Below are positions 12,840-20,428 of a stretch of DNA of 50,078 nucleotides, piece after piece. Under the pieces are notes generated by a model, which saw only the letters and a program-made list of their open reading frames with translations, did not search any database and had not been told where the DNA came from. This DNA is from Ruminococcus sp. (GTDB lineage: Bacteria; Bacillota; Clostridia; Oscillospirales; Ruminococcaceae): assembly GCA_017542475.1 (NCBI GenBank), contig JAFXXD010000048.1:1-50078 (forward strand), written 5' to 3'. The translations under genes and the position numbers were made by a program. Each line of letters starts with the position of its first letter. Position 1 is the first letter of the stretch.

Positions 12840-14882
12840 TTACTTTCCTGTAAGTCGTTTGATGATGTAACGTCCGCTGAGCTTGTCGCTCTTGCCGATG
12901 TTGTATACGTGCTCCTCGTAGACCTTCTGTATCTTCTCTGCGTATTCCTCATGCTTTGCAAGCATATCCGCTATGACACCGTTGGCCTTTTCAAGCTCGT
13001 CGGGCTTCACTACAGCGCCGACCTCCGTCCTCAGCGTGAGGTTCATCGGCTCCATCCCAAGCTTGTCGTACTCGTTGTTCATCACCTTCATCGGCGTGTC
13101 GATGAACAGCACGGGACGCTTCGTTACAAATGCGAACTCCCACGCGATATCGCTCCAGTCGGTGATGAGTATATCCGATTCCATAACAGGATTGTTCGAG
13201 GAGAAATCGGTCTGTACCGTGATATTGCCGTTGTCCTTGAACTTGTCCTTGAGCTCCTCGAACTTCTCGGGCTCGTGGCGCACCTGCTGGGGATGCGGGC
13301 GGAGGATTATCTCATAGTCCGTCTTGCCGAGCTCGGCGAGCAGTCCGTCTATGCACAGGTCGATGATGTTGTCCGCCTGCCACGACGGAGCTATCAGTAT
13401 CTTCGGCACCTTGTTGGGCTCGTGCTCGGAGCTGTTGTAGGTCGCGAGCATATCGTCCATAAGCGGGTAGCCTGTCTCGACGAGGCGCTTCTTCTGAGTA
13501 TTGTAGACGTCCTCGGAGGCGCGTATCTCGTTGAACTGGTCAACGCTCGGGACAAGTATCGTATCGAACCAGTCGAGCGCACCCTTTCGGAATGTGGCAA
13601 GACTGCCTATACCGTGGCTGGCGAAAACGTACTCGACGTCCTTCTTCACGCGCGAACGCTTGATGTGGTACTTTTCAAGGTCGGGCATAGTCATCACGAC
13701 CATATCGCACTCAAGCTTCATAAACAGCGGCACGAGACGTCTGTCAGAGCCGATGTAGTAGGGGTGTATCTGCGGACGTGTGTCCTCGAATATCTTGTCA
13801 TTCGGGTCGCTCGTTACATAGTGTATGTCGAGGTCGGAGTGCTCGCAGATGTAGTCGATAGTGCCCTTGAAGTATTTGTAGAAGCCGTTCGACTCGGAGT
13901 AGAACATCAGCTTCATATCCTTCACTGCGAAGAACTTCTTGTAGTCCTCCTTCTCGCGGGCATTGTACTTCTTGTGCACCTTTTCCTTCTCTATGCGCTG
14001 CTCGTTCATCTTCTTGAGGTACTCGTAGTCGATGTACTTCTTCGGCGGCATAAGGATATTGTACAGGTACATAAACGGTATCGCGAAGAGGTTGCCGAAT
14101 ATCCAGTACAGACCCACGCCTGCGGGTACGAGGAAGGCAAAGTAGGTCGAGAAGGCTATCATAAACAGGGTGGTGAGCACCTTGTTGAGATTGCCCTGCG
14201 ACACCTGAAGCACGTTTATCTTGTTCTGTATCCAGCACATCAGCCATGCGCTGAGTCCCGACAGCAGCGGTATCAGCAGCAGTATATAGTCGTGCTTGAA
14301 CGAGGGCGTCTTGCTCAGGTCTATGCCGAGGAACATCATATTCAGTTCCTTTATCTGCTCGGCAGGTGCGAGGAGCATATCGGGGAGGGTGTGTCCCTCG
14401 GGGATAAGTGCTCCCTTGATGAGGCTGACTATCTCGAGCTGGTAGGAGTTCTCTGCGAGCTTGGACGGGTCGGCGAATTCGCCCAGCCAGTCCCTGAAGC
14501 TGCTTATTATTCCTGCGTCAAACTGGAGTATGAACGTCAGCGGGTGATACATAACGTACACGAGTCCGAGCACGAGCGGTATCTGTATCAGCAGCGGCAC
14601 GGAGCTCAGCAGCGGGTGGTAGTGGTACTTCTTGTACAGCTTGAGCTGCTCCTCGCCGAGCTTGTCCTTGTCGTCGATGTATTTTATCTTGAGTGCGTTC
14701 TCCTCGGGCATCAGACGGACCATATTTATCGAGTTCTTCTGCGTCACCATATTCAGCGGGAACAGCAGTATCTTCGTCAGGAACGTGAAGATGATGATAC
14801 TGAGTCCGTAGTCGCCGACTATGTTGAATATGAACGTCATCGCCTTGCCGAGGATATTGCCTAAAAAGCTTATTACGATCAT
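12840..14882 (-). CDS. YidC/Oxa1 insertase fused to a CDP-glycerol glycerophosphotransferase-like domain, 680 aa
   Basis: Residues 1 to about 300 are a YidC/Oxa1/SpoIIIJ-type membrane insertase: five predicted membrane segments, the YKKYHYHPLLSSVPLLIQIP region typical of the family, and FLVPAGVGLYWIFGNLF near residue 270. A charged linker (about 305-340) leads to a cytoplasmic domain (about 345-680) matching the teichoic-acid CDP-glycerol glycerophosphotransferase family: ASHGIGS, LIAPSWQADN, ILRPHPQQVR, and SDILITDWSDIAWEFAFVTK followed by RPVLFIDTP. The first helix carries Lys37 (FLTKILLFPL) where characterised YidC proteins have an Arg in the hydrophilic groove. No lipoprotein signal is present. 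It lies 15 nt downstream of a small membrane protein gene in one operon. Both domains look complete, so this is a true fusion, not a frame error. Confidence 0.92.
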   Translation of the reverse strand: MIVISFLGNILGKAMTFIFNIVGDYGLSIIIFTFLTKILLFPLNMVTQKNSINMVRLMPEENALKIKYIDDKDKLGEEQLKLYKKYHYHPLLSSVPLLIQIPLVLGLVYVMYHPLTFILQFDAGIISSFRDWLGEFADPSKLAENSYQLEIVSLIKGALIPEGHTLPDMLLAPAEQIKELNMMFLGIDLSKTPSFKHDYILLLIPLLSGLSAWLMCWIQNKINVLQVSQGNLNKVLTTLFMIAFSTYFAFLVPAGVGLYWIFGNLFAIPFMYLYNILMPPKKYIDYEYLKKMNEQRIEKEKVHKKYNAREKEDYKKFFAVKDMKLMFYSESNGFYKYFKGTIDYICEHSDLDIHYVTSDPNDKIFEDTRPQIHPYYIGSDRRLVPLFMKLECDMVVMTMPDLEKYHIKRSRVKKDVEYVFASHGIGSLATFRKGALDWFDTILVPSVDQFNEIRASEDVYNTQKKRLVETGYPLMDDMLATYNSSEHEPNKVPKILIAPSWQADNIIDLCIDGLLAELGKTDYEIILRPHPQQVRHEPEKFEELKDKFKDNGNITVQTDFSSNNPVMESDILITDWSDIAWEFAFVTKRPVLFIDTPMKVMNNEYDKLGMEPMNLTLRTEVGAVVKPDELEKANGVIADMLAKHEEYAEKIQKVYEEHVYNIGKSDKLSGRYIIKRLTGK

Positions 14883-14897
14883 CAGTGTGCTCCCGTA

Positions 14898-15173
14898 TTA
14901 CTCGTCGTCCTCGTCGTCGTCATCGAGAAGGTCGTCTGCGGTGATAACGTCCTTGCCGTCGTCAGCGCCCTTCATCTCTGCTGCGGGAGCGTCGTCCCCG
15001 GGCTTCTTTTTCTTGACGGCGTTCTTCATCTTTCTCCAGTAGATACCCAGTACGGTTCCGACTGTGATGACTACGCCTGCTACTATCTGAATTATGAGCG
15101 TTGTGGAGCTCGGGTCAAGATATGCGAGCTTTGTTCCCGCGAATACTGCGGAAAGTGCAATGATGTTTTCCAT
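14898..15173 (-). CDS. Small YLDP-motif membrane protein with acidic tail, 91 aa
   Basis: One clear membrane helix (LIIQIVAGVVITVGTVLGIY) preceded by AYLDPSSTT and followed by basic WRKMKNAVKKKK, then a strongly acidic end (DDLLDDDDEDDE). The AYLDP(G/S) motif before a single helix is seen in small proteins near bacterial surface-polymer genes; that is recalled, not searched. Start ATG at 15173 has AAGGAG upstream. It is the first gene of a two-gene operon with the YidC-glycerophosphotransferase fusion, so a role as a partner or scaffold of that protein is a reasonable inference. The function is not established. Confidence 0.85.
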   Translation of the reverse strand: MENIIALSAVFAGTKLAYLDPSSTTLIIQIVAGVVITVGTVLGIYWRKMKNAVKKKKPGDDAPAAEMKGADDGKDVITADDLLDDDDEDDE

Positions 15174-15227
15174 AGTTTTCTCCTTCTTCTCAATTGTTAT
15201 TTTCCTGTCAAAAAACTGACAACTTAT

Positions 15228-15256
15228 ATTATACCACTATTAATAATATATGTCAA
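15228..15256 (-). promoter_or_regulatory. Promoter of the YLDP / YidC-fusion operon
   Basis: TTGACA (15251-15256), 17-nt spacer, TATAAT (15228-15233) on the minus strand. The leader contains an inverted repeat TGTCA-AAAAAC-TGACA (15207-15222) that could be a hairpin or operator. Confidence 0.85.
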
Positions 15257-15314
15257 TCAAAATTTTGCCCGAATTATGCCTTCTGCCGTACCTGTTTATG
15301 TGGAAAACGCGAAT

Positions 15315-15381
15315 TGTAGGGGCGCATTCCGTGCGCCCGATTATCTCGACAATCGACGGGCGAGCGGAACTCGCCCCTACA
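15315..15381. repeat. Cloverleaf intergenic element, copy 5
   Basis: Outer TGTAGGGGC/GCCCCTACA. Hairpins are GCGCA-TTCCG-TGCGC and GCGAG-CGGAA-CTCGC. The inner stem CCCG/CGGG encloses a variable loop. Confidence 0.85.
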
Positions 15382-15390
15382 GTTTTACCG

Positions 15391-15456
15391 TGTAGGGGTC
15401 GATGCCTACATCGACCCGCCGATAACAGACGGGCTGATGTGGGCATCAGCCCCTAC
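15391..15456. repeat. Cloverleaf intergenic element, copy 6 (inverted orientation type)
   Basis: Outer TGTAGGGG/CCCCTACA. Hairpin 1 is TCGATG-CCTA-CATCGA. The inner stem is CCCG/CGGG. Hairpin 2 is GCTGATG-TGGG-CATCAGC. It is nearly the reverse complement of the unit at 30921-30986, including part of the inner loop. A short fragment GCCGCCCCTACA (15464-15475) follows. Confidence 0.85.
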
Positions 15457-15566
15457 AAATCATCGCCGCCCCTACAAGGCGATTTCAGAGAAAAACTCGT
15501 TTGCTATTGCATTATCGGCGGAAATATGGTAGAATTAACCTGTCATACAAGACGGAAAGGATATTT

Positions 15567-16817
15567 ATGGATAAAAATGATATTTGGAAAATCGCGCTCG
15601 TGGTCGCGATGATGGCGTTCTCTGCCCTCTTCTCGGGTACCGAGACCGCCTATTCCAGCGTGAATAAGCTCAGACTCAAAAACTATGAGTCGCAGGGAAA
15701 TAAAAAAGCCGCCAAGGCGCTCAGGCTCGCCAACCGCTTCGACGAGGTGCTCACCGCCGTGCTCATCGGCAACAATATCGTCAATATCGCGGCTTCGTCC
15801 GTCAGCACGCTCCTCTTCGTCAGCATATTCGGCAGCAAGGGCGCGGGTATCTCCACCGCCGTCATAACCGTGCTGGTGCTCGTCTTCTGCGAGGTGCTGC
15901 CCAAGTCCTATGCCAAGAAGAACGCCGAGAAGATATCCCTCGCGTTCGCCTCGCCGCTGTGGGTGCTGGTCATACTGCTCAAGCCCTTCGTATGGGTGCT
16001 CAATAAGCTCTCGTCGCTGTTTTCAAAGGGCGATGAGGCTCCCACCGTCACCGAGGACGAGCTCAAATATATGATCGACGAGATAGAGGAGGAGGGCGTC
16101 ATCGAGGAGCAGGAGAGCGAGCTCGTCAAGAGTGCCCTCGAATTCGACGAGATATCAGTCGAGGAGATCCTTATCCCTCGCGTCAAGATGATAGGCGTGG
16201 ACGTGACCGACTCCATCGACGAGATAAAGGAGACCTTCACCCGCGAGATGTACTCGCGCCTGCCTGTGTACGAGAAGAGCCTCGACAATATCCTCGGTAT
16301 CATCACGAATAAGGCTTTCTTCAAGATGCTCATCGAGGGCGGCAGCGATATCCGCGGTATCATTCAGGAGGTGCCGCATATCGCCGATACCAAGCTCATC
16401 AGCGAGGCTATGCGCTCGATGCAGCGCTCGAAGGTGCATCTCGCCATCGTCACCGACCAGTACGGCGGCACAAAGGGCATGATAACCCTCGAGGACATCA
16501 TCGAGGAGCTCGTCGGCGAGATTTACGACGAGGACGACGAGATAATCACGAACATAATCAAGCTCGCCGACGATAAATATGAGTGCGCCGGCGACGTCAA
16601 TATCAGTGACCTGCTCGAAATGCTCGGGCTCGACGATGATATGATAGTCACCGAGTATTCGACCGTGGGCGGCTGGATGACCGACCTCCTCGAGCATATC
16701 CCCGAGGCGGGCGAGAGCACCGAGTCGGGCGTGTTCAGGCTCACGGCAGCTGAGGTCAGCGAGCAGAGCGTGGAAAAGGTCATCATAGAGATTCTCCCCG
16801 CCGACAGCGAGGAATGA
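15567..16817 (+). CDS. CNNM/CorC-type (HlyC-like) membrane protein with CBS domains, 416 aa
   Basis: The order is the standard one for this family. The N-terminal DUF21/CNNM membrane domain spans about residues 1-190 and includes FSALFSGTETAYSSVNKLRL and LTAVLIGNNIVNIAASS. A pair of CBS domains spans about 205-325 (EILIPRVKMIGVD, YSRLPVYEKSLDNILGII, IVTDQYGGTKGMITLEDI). The C-terminal CorC/HlyC domain ends near residue 416. Relatives are linked to magnesium or other divalent cation export; the 'haemolysin' label is historical. I start at ATG 15567 (MDKNDIWK) because AAAGG lies upstream; the open frame reaches 15501 but without a ribosome site. It ends in a strong terminator. Confidence 0.9.
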   Translation: MDKNDIWKIALVVAMMAFSALFSGTETAYSSVNKLRLKNYESQGNKKAAKALRLANRFDEVLTAVLIGNNIVNIAASSVSTLLFVSIFGSKGAGISTAVITVLVLVFCEVLPKSYAKKNAEKISLAFASPLWVLVILLKPFVWVLNKLSSLFSKGDEAPTVTEDELKYMIDEIEEEGVIEEQESELVKSALEFDEISVEEILIPRVKMIGVDVTDSIDEIKETFTREMYSRLPVYEKSLDNILGIITNKAFFKMLIEGGSDIRGIIQEVPHIADTKLISEAMRSMQRSKVHLAIVTDQYGGTKGMITLEDIIEELVGEIYDEDDEIITNIIKLADDKYECAGDVNISDLLEMLGLDDDMIVTEYSTVGGWMTDLLEHIPEAGESTESGVFRLTAAEVSEQSVEKVIIEILPADSEE

Positions 16818-16838
16818 TGATAAGTCACTGATAAAGCT

Positions 16839-16880
16839 ATCCCCCGAACAGAAGCAAAGCTTCTGTTCGGGGGATCTTTT
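16839..16880 (+). terminator. Terminator of the CNNM gene
   Basis: A 17-bp stem, ATCCCCCGAACAGAAGC (16839-16855) and GCTTCTGTTCGGGGGAT (16859-16875), with an AAA loop, followed by CTTTT. It separates the gene from the convergent glycan operon. Confidence 0.9.
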
Positions 16881-16900
16881 GCATTGCGGATATGCTCCCG

Positions 16901-18136
16901 TCATTTGCCTTCGATACCTGCTATTACTCCGAGAAGCTCCGAGGTCAGCACGCTGAAGTCGTATTTTTTTGCGGCGCTTCGGGCTGCAGCGGCTGTACCG
17001 AGCAGCTCCTGCGCGGACTGACGCGACAGCTCGTCTATCTTTCGGGCGATGTCGTCTACGTCGCCGCTCTCGACAGAAAAGCCTGCACCCTCCTTGAGCA
17101 CGGGATTGTATTTTGCACTGAAATCGCACAGTATCGGTCTGCCTGCTGCCATATAATCGAATATCTTGTTGAAGCTGATACCGAACCTGAACAGCGGTGA
17201 AGCCTCGTTGTGCACGAGGTTCAGGTCTGCGCTGCCCGTTATGAACGGGATATTTTCCTTCTTGACCCAGCCCTTGAAAACGACATTATCTATGTTCTCG
17301 CTCCTCTGACGCTCCTCCAGACGCTCCAGCTCGTCGCCGCCTCCCCATATGAGGAATCTCACCCGCGGCTCCGTCACCTTTTTGGCGATGTCCAGAAGCT
17401 TGTCTATATTGTTCACTCGTCTTATCGCGCCAGTGTATACGACCTTGAAAAGCTCACTGTTCATCAGGTCTGCATCCTCTGTGCGGAAGACCTCCCTGTT
17501 CCTGTCAAACTGCTCCAGATCAATGCCGTTGTTGATGTAGAAGACCTTATCCCGCGGGACATCGTGCTCCCAGCCCTGTTCCTTTATGTAGTCGTATGCG
17601 CCCTCCATTGTGAAGACTATCCTGTCTGCCTGTGTGTAAATGCTCTTCTCTACGCGGCGCAGATATTTCACTATCGGGTTCGCGGGACTTACCCCCTTGT
17701 ATGCGACCAAGGTCTCGGGCCACAGGTCGGCGATCTCGGCGACTGCCTTTATGCCGTGCTTCTTCGCGTACCTTATGCCCTCGTAGCACGATATCGGATC
17801 GAAGGAGGTGGCGACTGCCGCATCAGGTCTGTCAAGCGTATCGAGCACCTTCGGCAGCCTCTTAGCAAAGTCCCTGATGTTGAGCACGCGCTTCATTCCG
17901 TTGCCCTGATAGGGCGTGCAGTTGATGAGCACATATGGGATACCGTCGTCGGTGATGCGCTTTACGCGCTGTCCATCCGTGATAAGGTTCACGCTTTCCG
18001 AGTTGTGCACAGTGCTCGCGGCTATGACGGTCACGTCGTGCCCCGCCTTTATGAGGTTCTTCGCAAACAGCGACGGCCGTGCCAGCGGGTAATACTGCGG
18101 CGGTACCGCATAGTGGTTTATCAGCCATATCTTCAT
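16901..18136 (-). CDS. Family 4 glycosyltransferase (WbuB-like), last gene of the glycan operon
   Basis: 411 aa, GT-B fold. The N-terminal acceptor domain opens MKIWLINHYAVPPQYYPLARP and continues with LIKAGHDVTVIAAS. The C-terminal nucleotide-sugar domain includes FKVVYTGAIRRVNNID, VRFLIWGGGDELERL, and PLFRFGISFNKIFDYMAAGRP, whose Glu/Asp-type donor-binding site is typical of GT4 enzymes. It probably adds a sugar to an undecaprenyl-linked oligosaccharide on the inner face of the membrane. The donor sugar cannot be read from sequence. It sits 3 nt past the truncated gene remnant at 18140-18337, and no terminator of its own is seen beyond the shared 16839-16880 hairpin. Confidence 0.9.
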   Translation of the reverse strand: MKIWLINHYAVPPQYYPLARPSLFAKNLIKAGHDVTVIAASTVHNSESVNLITDGQRVKRITDDGIPYVLINCTPYQGNGMKRVLNIRDFAKRLPKVLDTLDRPDAAVATSFDPISCYEGIRYAKKHGIKAVAEIADLWPETLVAYKGVSPANPIVKYLRRVEKSIYTQADRIVFTMEGAYDYIKEQGWEHDVPRDKVFYINNGIDLEQFDRNREVFRTEDADLMNSELFKVVYTGAIRRVNNIDKLLDIAKKVTEPRVRFLIWGGGDELERLEERQRSENIDNVVFKGWVKKENIPFITGSADLNLVHNEASPLFRFGISFNKIFDYMAAGRPILCDFSAKYNPVLKEGAGFSVESGDVDDIARKIDELSRQSAQELLGTAAAARSAAKKYDFSVLTSELLGVIAGIEGK

Positions 18137-18139
18137 TGG

Positions 18140-18337
18140 TCATCTATCTCCGGTGTGTTTTTTGCCGCTTGTCTCCGAGCCGCAGTCCCAGTCTGTTGTC
18201 CACCTCGCAAAGAGCAGCAGCCCCTCCTTACAGTTCCTGAAAACAGCTCCGTTTTTTATCGGTGCGGTATCGGGCTCCTCGTGCGGAGCGCATTTTGGCA
18301 GCGCAGCGTGGTTGTAATAGCTCCAGCCGTCGATCAT
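18140..18337 (-). pseudogene. Truncated remnant of a surface-polysaccharide acyl/FemAB-like enzyme
   Basis: The frame starts at ATG 18337, overlapping the stop of the upstream gene by ATGA, and encodes only 65 aa. MIDGWSYYNHAALPKCAPHEEP and ARWTTDWDCGSET match, from memory, the extreme N-terminus of an enzyme of about 300 aa common in Firmicute capsule or exopolysaccharide clusters (GNAT/FemAB-like, usually DCGYETEWWY at this point). After SET the similarity stops and the reading frame ends within ten residues. The rest of the gene appears deleted, with the next glycosyltransferase starting 3 nt later. A short functional peptide cannot be excluded but seems unlikely. Confidence 0.65.
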
Positions 18338-19050
18338 TTTCTCGCCTCCAGAATACGCAGGGCTTTTGCCTGCAATGCCTCGTATTCCTCTCTGCTGACC
18401 TTTCCCGCCTTCAGCAGAGCGTCGCCGTAATCGTCGGTGACCTCTGTTTCGGCGGAGCTCTTACCCCTGCCGAACACCTTCTTGAAGGTAAGCAGAGCTA
18501 TCTTCGTATCCTTGGCAAGGCTTACATCGGAAATGTATTTCAGATCCCATTCAAACTTCTGCTCCCATGTTATGGCATTCCTGCCGTTGACCTGCGCAAG
18601 TCCCGTGAGTCCCGGTCTGGCGGTATGGCGCATACGCACCCTGTCGCTCATAAAGACCATATCGCGGACGAGCTGGGGACGCGGTCCGATGAAGCTCATA
18701 TCGCCCTTCAGTATATTGATGAACTCGGGCAGCTCATCGAGGCTCGAGGCTCTCAGCATCCTGCCGAACTTCGGCAGTCTCTGTGAATCGGGGAGAAGCC
18801 TGCCGTCCTTGTCCCTTGCGTCGGTCATAGTGCGGAATTTATACATATCGAAAATTGTTTCTCTGCCTGTTTCGGGGTCTATTATACCCGGGCGGGGCTG
18901 CCTGAAAATGACGGGGCTTCCCATATTTATGCGTACAAGGAGCGCTATGAGCGCGAACAGCCAGCCGAATGCAGCCAGCGCCAGCAGCGACAGAGCTATA
19001 TCCAGTCCCCGCTTTATGTATTTTTCGTAGAATCCTATCCTGCGCTTCAA
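18334..19050 (-). CDS. Initiating phosphoglycosyl transferase (PglC/WcaJ-type sugar transferase)
   Basis: 238 aa, the short monotopic form of the Bac_transf family, which transfers a sugar-1-phosphate to undecaprenyl phosphate to start glycan assembly. One N-terminal membrane segment (IALSLLALAAFGWLFALIAL) is followed by the catalytic domain: VIFRQPRPG, FDMYKFRTM, ASSLDELPEFINILKGDMSF and IGPRPQL with the Asp-Glu dyad, then ARPGLTGLAQVNGRN. A C-terminal extension of about 40 residues is rich in Lys and Glu. The start at 19050 has AGGAG nearby. It lies 40 nt after the aminotransferase gene, and its stop overlaps the remnant start codon. Confidence 0.93.
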   Translation of the reverse strand: MKRRIGFYEKYIKRGLDIALSLLALAAFGWLFALIALLVRINMGSPVIFRQPRPGIIDPETGRETIFDMYKFRTMTDARDKDGRLLPDSQRLPKFGRMLRASSLDELPEFINILKGDMSFIGPRPQLVRDMVFMSDRVRMRHTARPGLTGLAQVNGRNAITWEQKFEWDLKYISDVSLAKDTKIALLTFKKVFGRGKSSAETEVTDDYGDALLKAGKVSREEYEALQAKALRILEARK

Positions 19051-19089
19051 TTCAATATGCTCCTATCCCGTACTGAAGTATCACAGCTC

Positions 19090-20370
19090 TCATCTGAAGC
19101 ACCTGTGAATAATGTCAATGATGATATCCTGTTCGGCTGCTGTCATTTTGTTGTCTGACGGCAGACACAAGCCTCTGCGGAATATATCAGCCCCGACGCA
19201 CGTTTCATCTCCGCTGCGGTCTCTGTATACACGCTCAGATGTTACGAGCGTGTTATTTTCGTAGAGCGGCTGCATATGCATAGGCTTCCATATCGGACGT
19301 CCTTCCGCATTGAAGGCTGCCAGCGCGTCGAGTATCTCCTGCGGCGAGCTCTTGCCGCTCTCGGAGGAGTAGGAGAAGCTGCACCCGCTGCGGAGCTGCT
19401 GAGCCATCGCCGTTTCGTCCACGGTCATACAGCTGAGCCAGTAATTGGGCTCGCTTTTCGCGCCGTCGAACGGGTTCATACGTACGGGGAGGTCTGCCAG
19501 ACCGTCCCTGTATCTTTCGTATATCCGCTTTTTTGCGGTGATATGCCCGCCAAGGTGCGGGAGCTGTCCCCTTACCACGCCTGCAACGATATTGCTCATA
19601 CGGTAGTTGAAGCCGATGTCCTCGTGCTGATACCACGGAGCGGCTTCACGGCTCTGGGTAGACCACTTTCTCACTCTGTCGGCGGCTTCCCTGTCGTCGG
19701 TCAGGAACATTCCTCCGCTCGAGCCTGTGATTATCTTATTGCCGTTGAAGGAGATAATGCTCATATTGCCGAATGTGCCTGTCTGTCTGCCGTTGTATGC
19801 CGCACCGAGCGATTCGGCGGCGTCCTCGACGAGGAGAGCTCCGTGCCTCTCGCAGACAGCCCTTATTTCGTCAAGCTTTGCGGGAGTTCCGTACAGATGG
19901 ACAAGAACGACCAGCCTTACCTCGGGGAAGGCATCAAATGCTCTTTCGAGAGCGGCGGGCTCCATATTCCACGTATCGCGCTCAGAGTCTATGAACACCG
20001 CTTCCCCGTTTTCGTATGCGACGGGATTTACTGTTGCGGCAAAGGTGAGGTCGGAGCAGAATACCCTGTGTCCGCGGAGAGTGCCCTCAGCAGACTGTGG
20101 TCTACCATACAGCTTCTCGCCCGCAAGTCTTACCGCGAGATGCAGAGCTCCGGTACCGCTCGCGAGCGCTACCGCATACCCGCAGCCGAGCTTCTCGGCT
20201 ATGAGCCTTTCACATTCGTTCACGTTTTCTCCCGCGGTAGTTATCCAGTTTCTGGCAAAGGCGTCGGACACCCATTTTTCCTCGTCTCCGTGCATTGTCG
20301 GAGAAGCGAGCCAAATCTTCTTTTCAAACGGTCTTATCCCCGCGAAGCGAGGGTCGTTAGCTATGTTCAT
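19090..20370 (-). CDS. PLP-dependent sugar aminotransferase (DegT/DnrJ/EryC1 family, PglE-like)
   Basis: 426 aa. The core has the family hallmarks: ALASGTGALHLAVRL (phosphate binding), VLVHLYGTPAKLDEI, LLVEDAAESLGAAYNGRQTG, and SFNGNKIITGSSGGM with the PLP-binding Lys, then GFNYRMSNIVAGV. N-terminal IWLASPTMHGDEEKWVSDAF and the ending resemble enzymes that make UDP-4-amino-sugars for surface glycans. A 4,6-dehydratase that would supply the 4-keto substrate is not in this window, so the precise substrate is inference. It is in the same operon as the flippase gene upstream and the phosphoglycosyl transferase downstream. Confidence 0.9.
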   Translation of the reverse strand: MNIANDPRFAGIRPFEKKIWLASPTMHGDEEKWVSDAFARNWITTAGENVNECERLIAEKLGCGYAVALASGTGALHLAVRLAGEKLYGRPQSAEGTLRGHRVFCSDLTFAATVNPVAYENGEAVFIDSERDTWNMEPAALERAFDAFPEVRLVVLVHLYGTPAKLDEIRAVCERHGALLVEDAAESLGAAYNGRQTGTFGNMSIISFNGNKIITGSSGGMFLTDDREAADRVRKWSTQSREAAPWYQHEDIGFNYRMSNIVAGVVRGQLPHLGGHITAKKRIYERYRDGLADLPVRMNPFDGAKSEPNYWLSCMTVDETAMAQQLRSGCSFSYSSESGKSSPQEILDALAAFNAEGRPIWKPMHMQPLYENNTLVTSERVYRDRSGDETCVGADIFRRGLCLPSDNKMTAAEQDIIIDIIHRCFR

Positions 20371-20428
20371 TTTGTACCTCTTTTGCTATTGTACGAATTT
20401 GCAGGGAGTTGACGGGTACGGAGCAGCT

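Noticed and set aside
12909-14864. 651-aa plus-strand open frame
   Set aside because: It is antisense to the YidC fusion; it has no recognisable domain, whereas the minus frame has two.
17210-18430. 406-aa plus-strand open frame
   Set aside because: It is antisense to a clear GT4 glycosyltransferase and runs into the next gene; no ribosome site.
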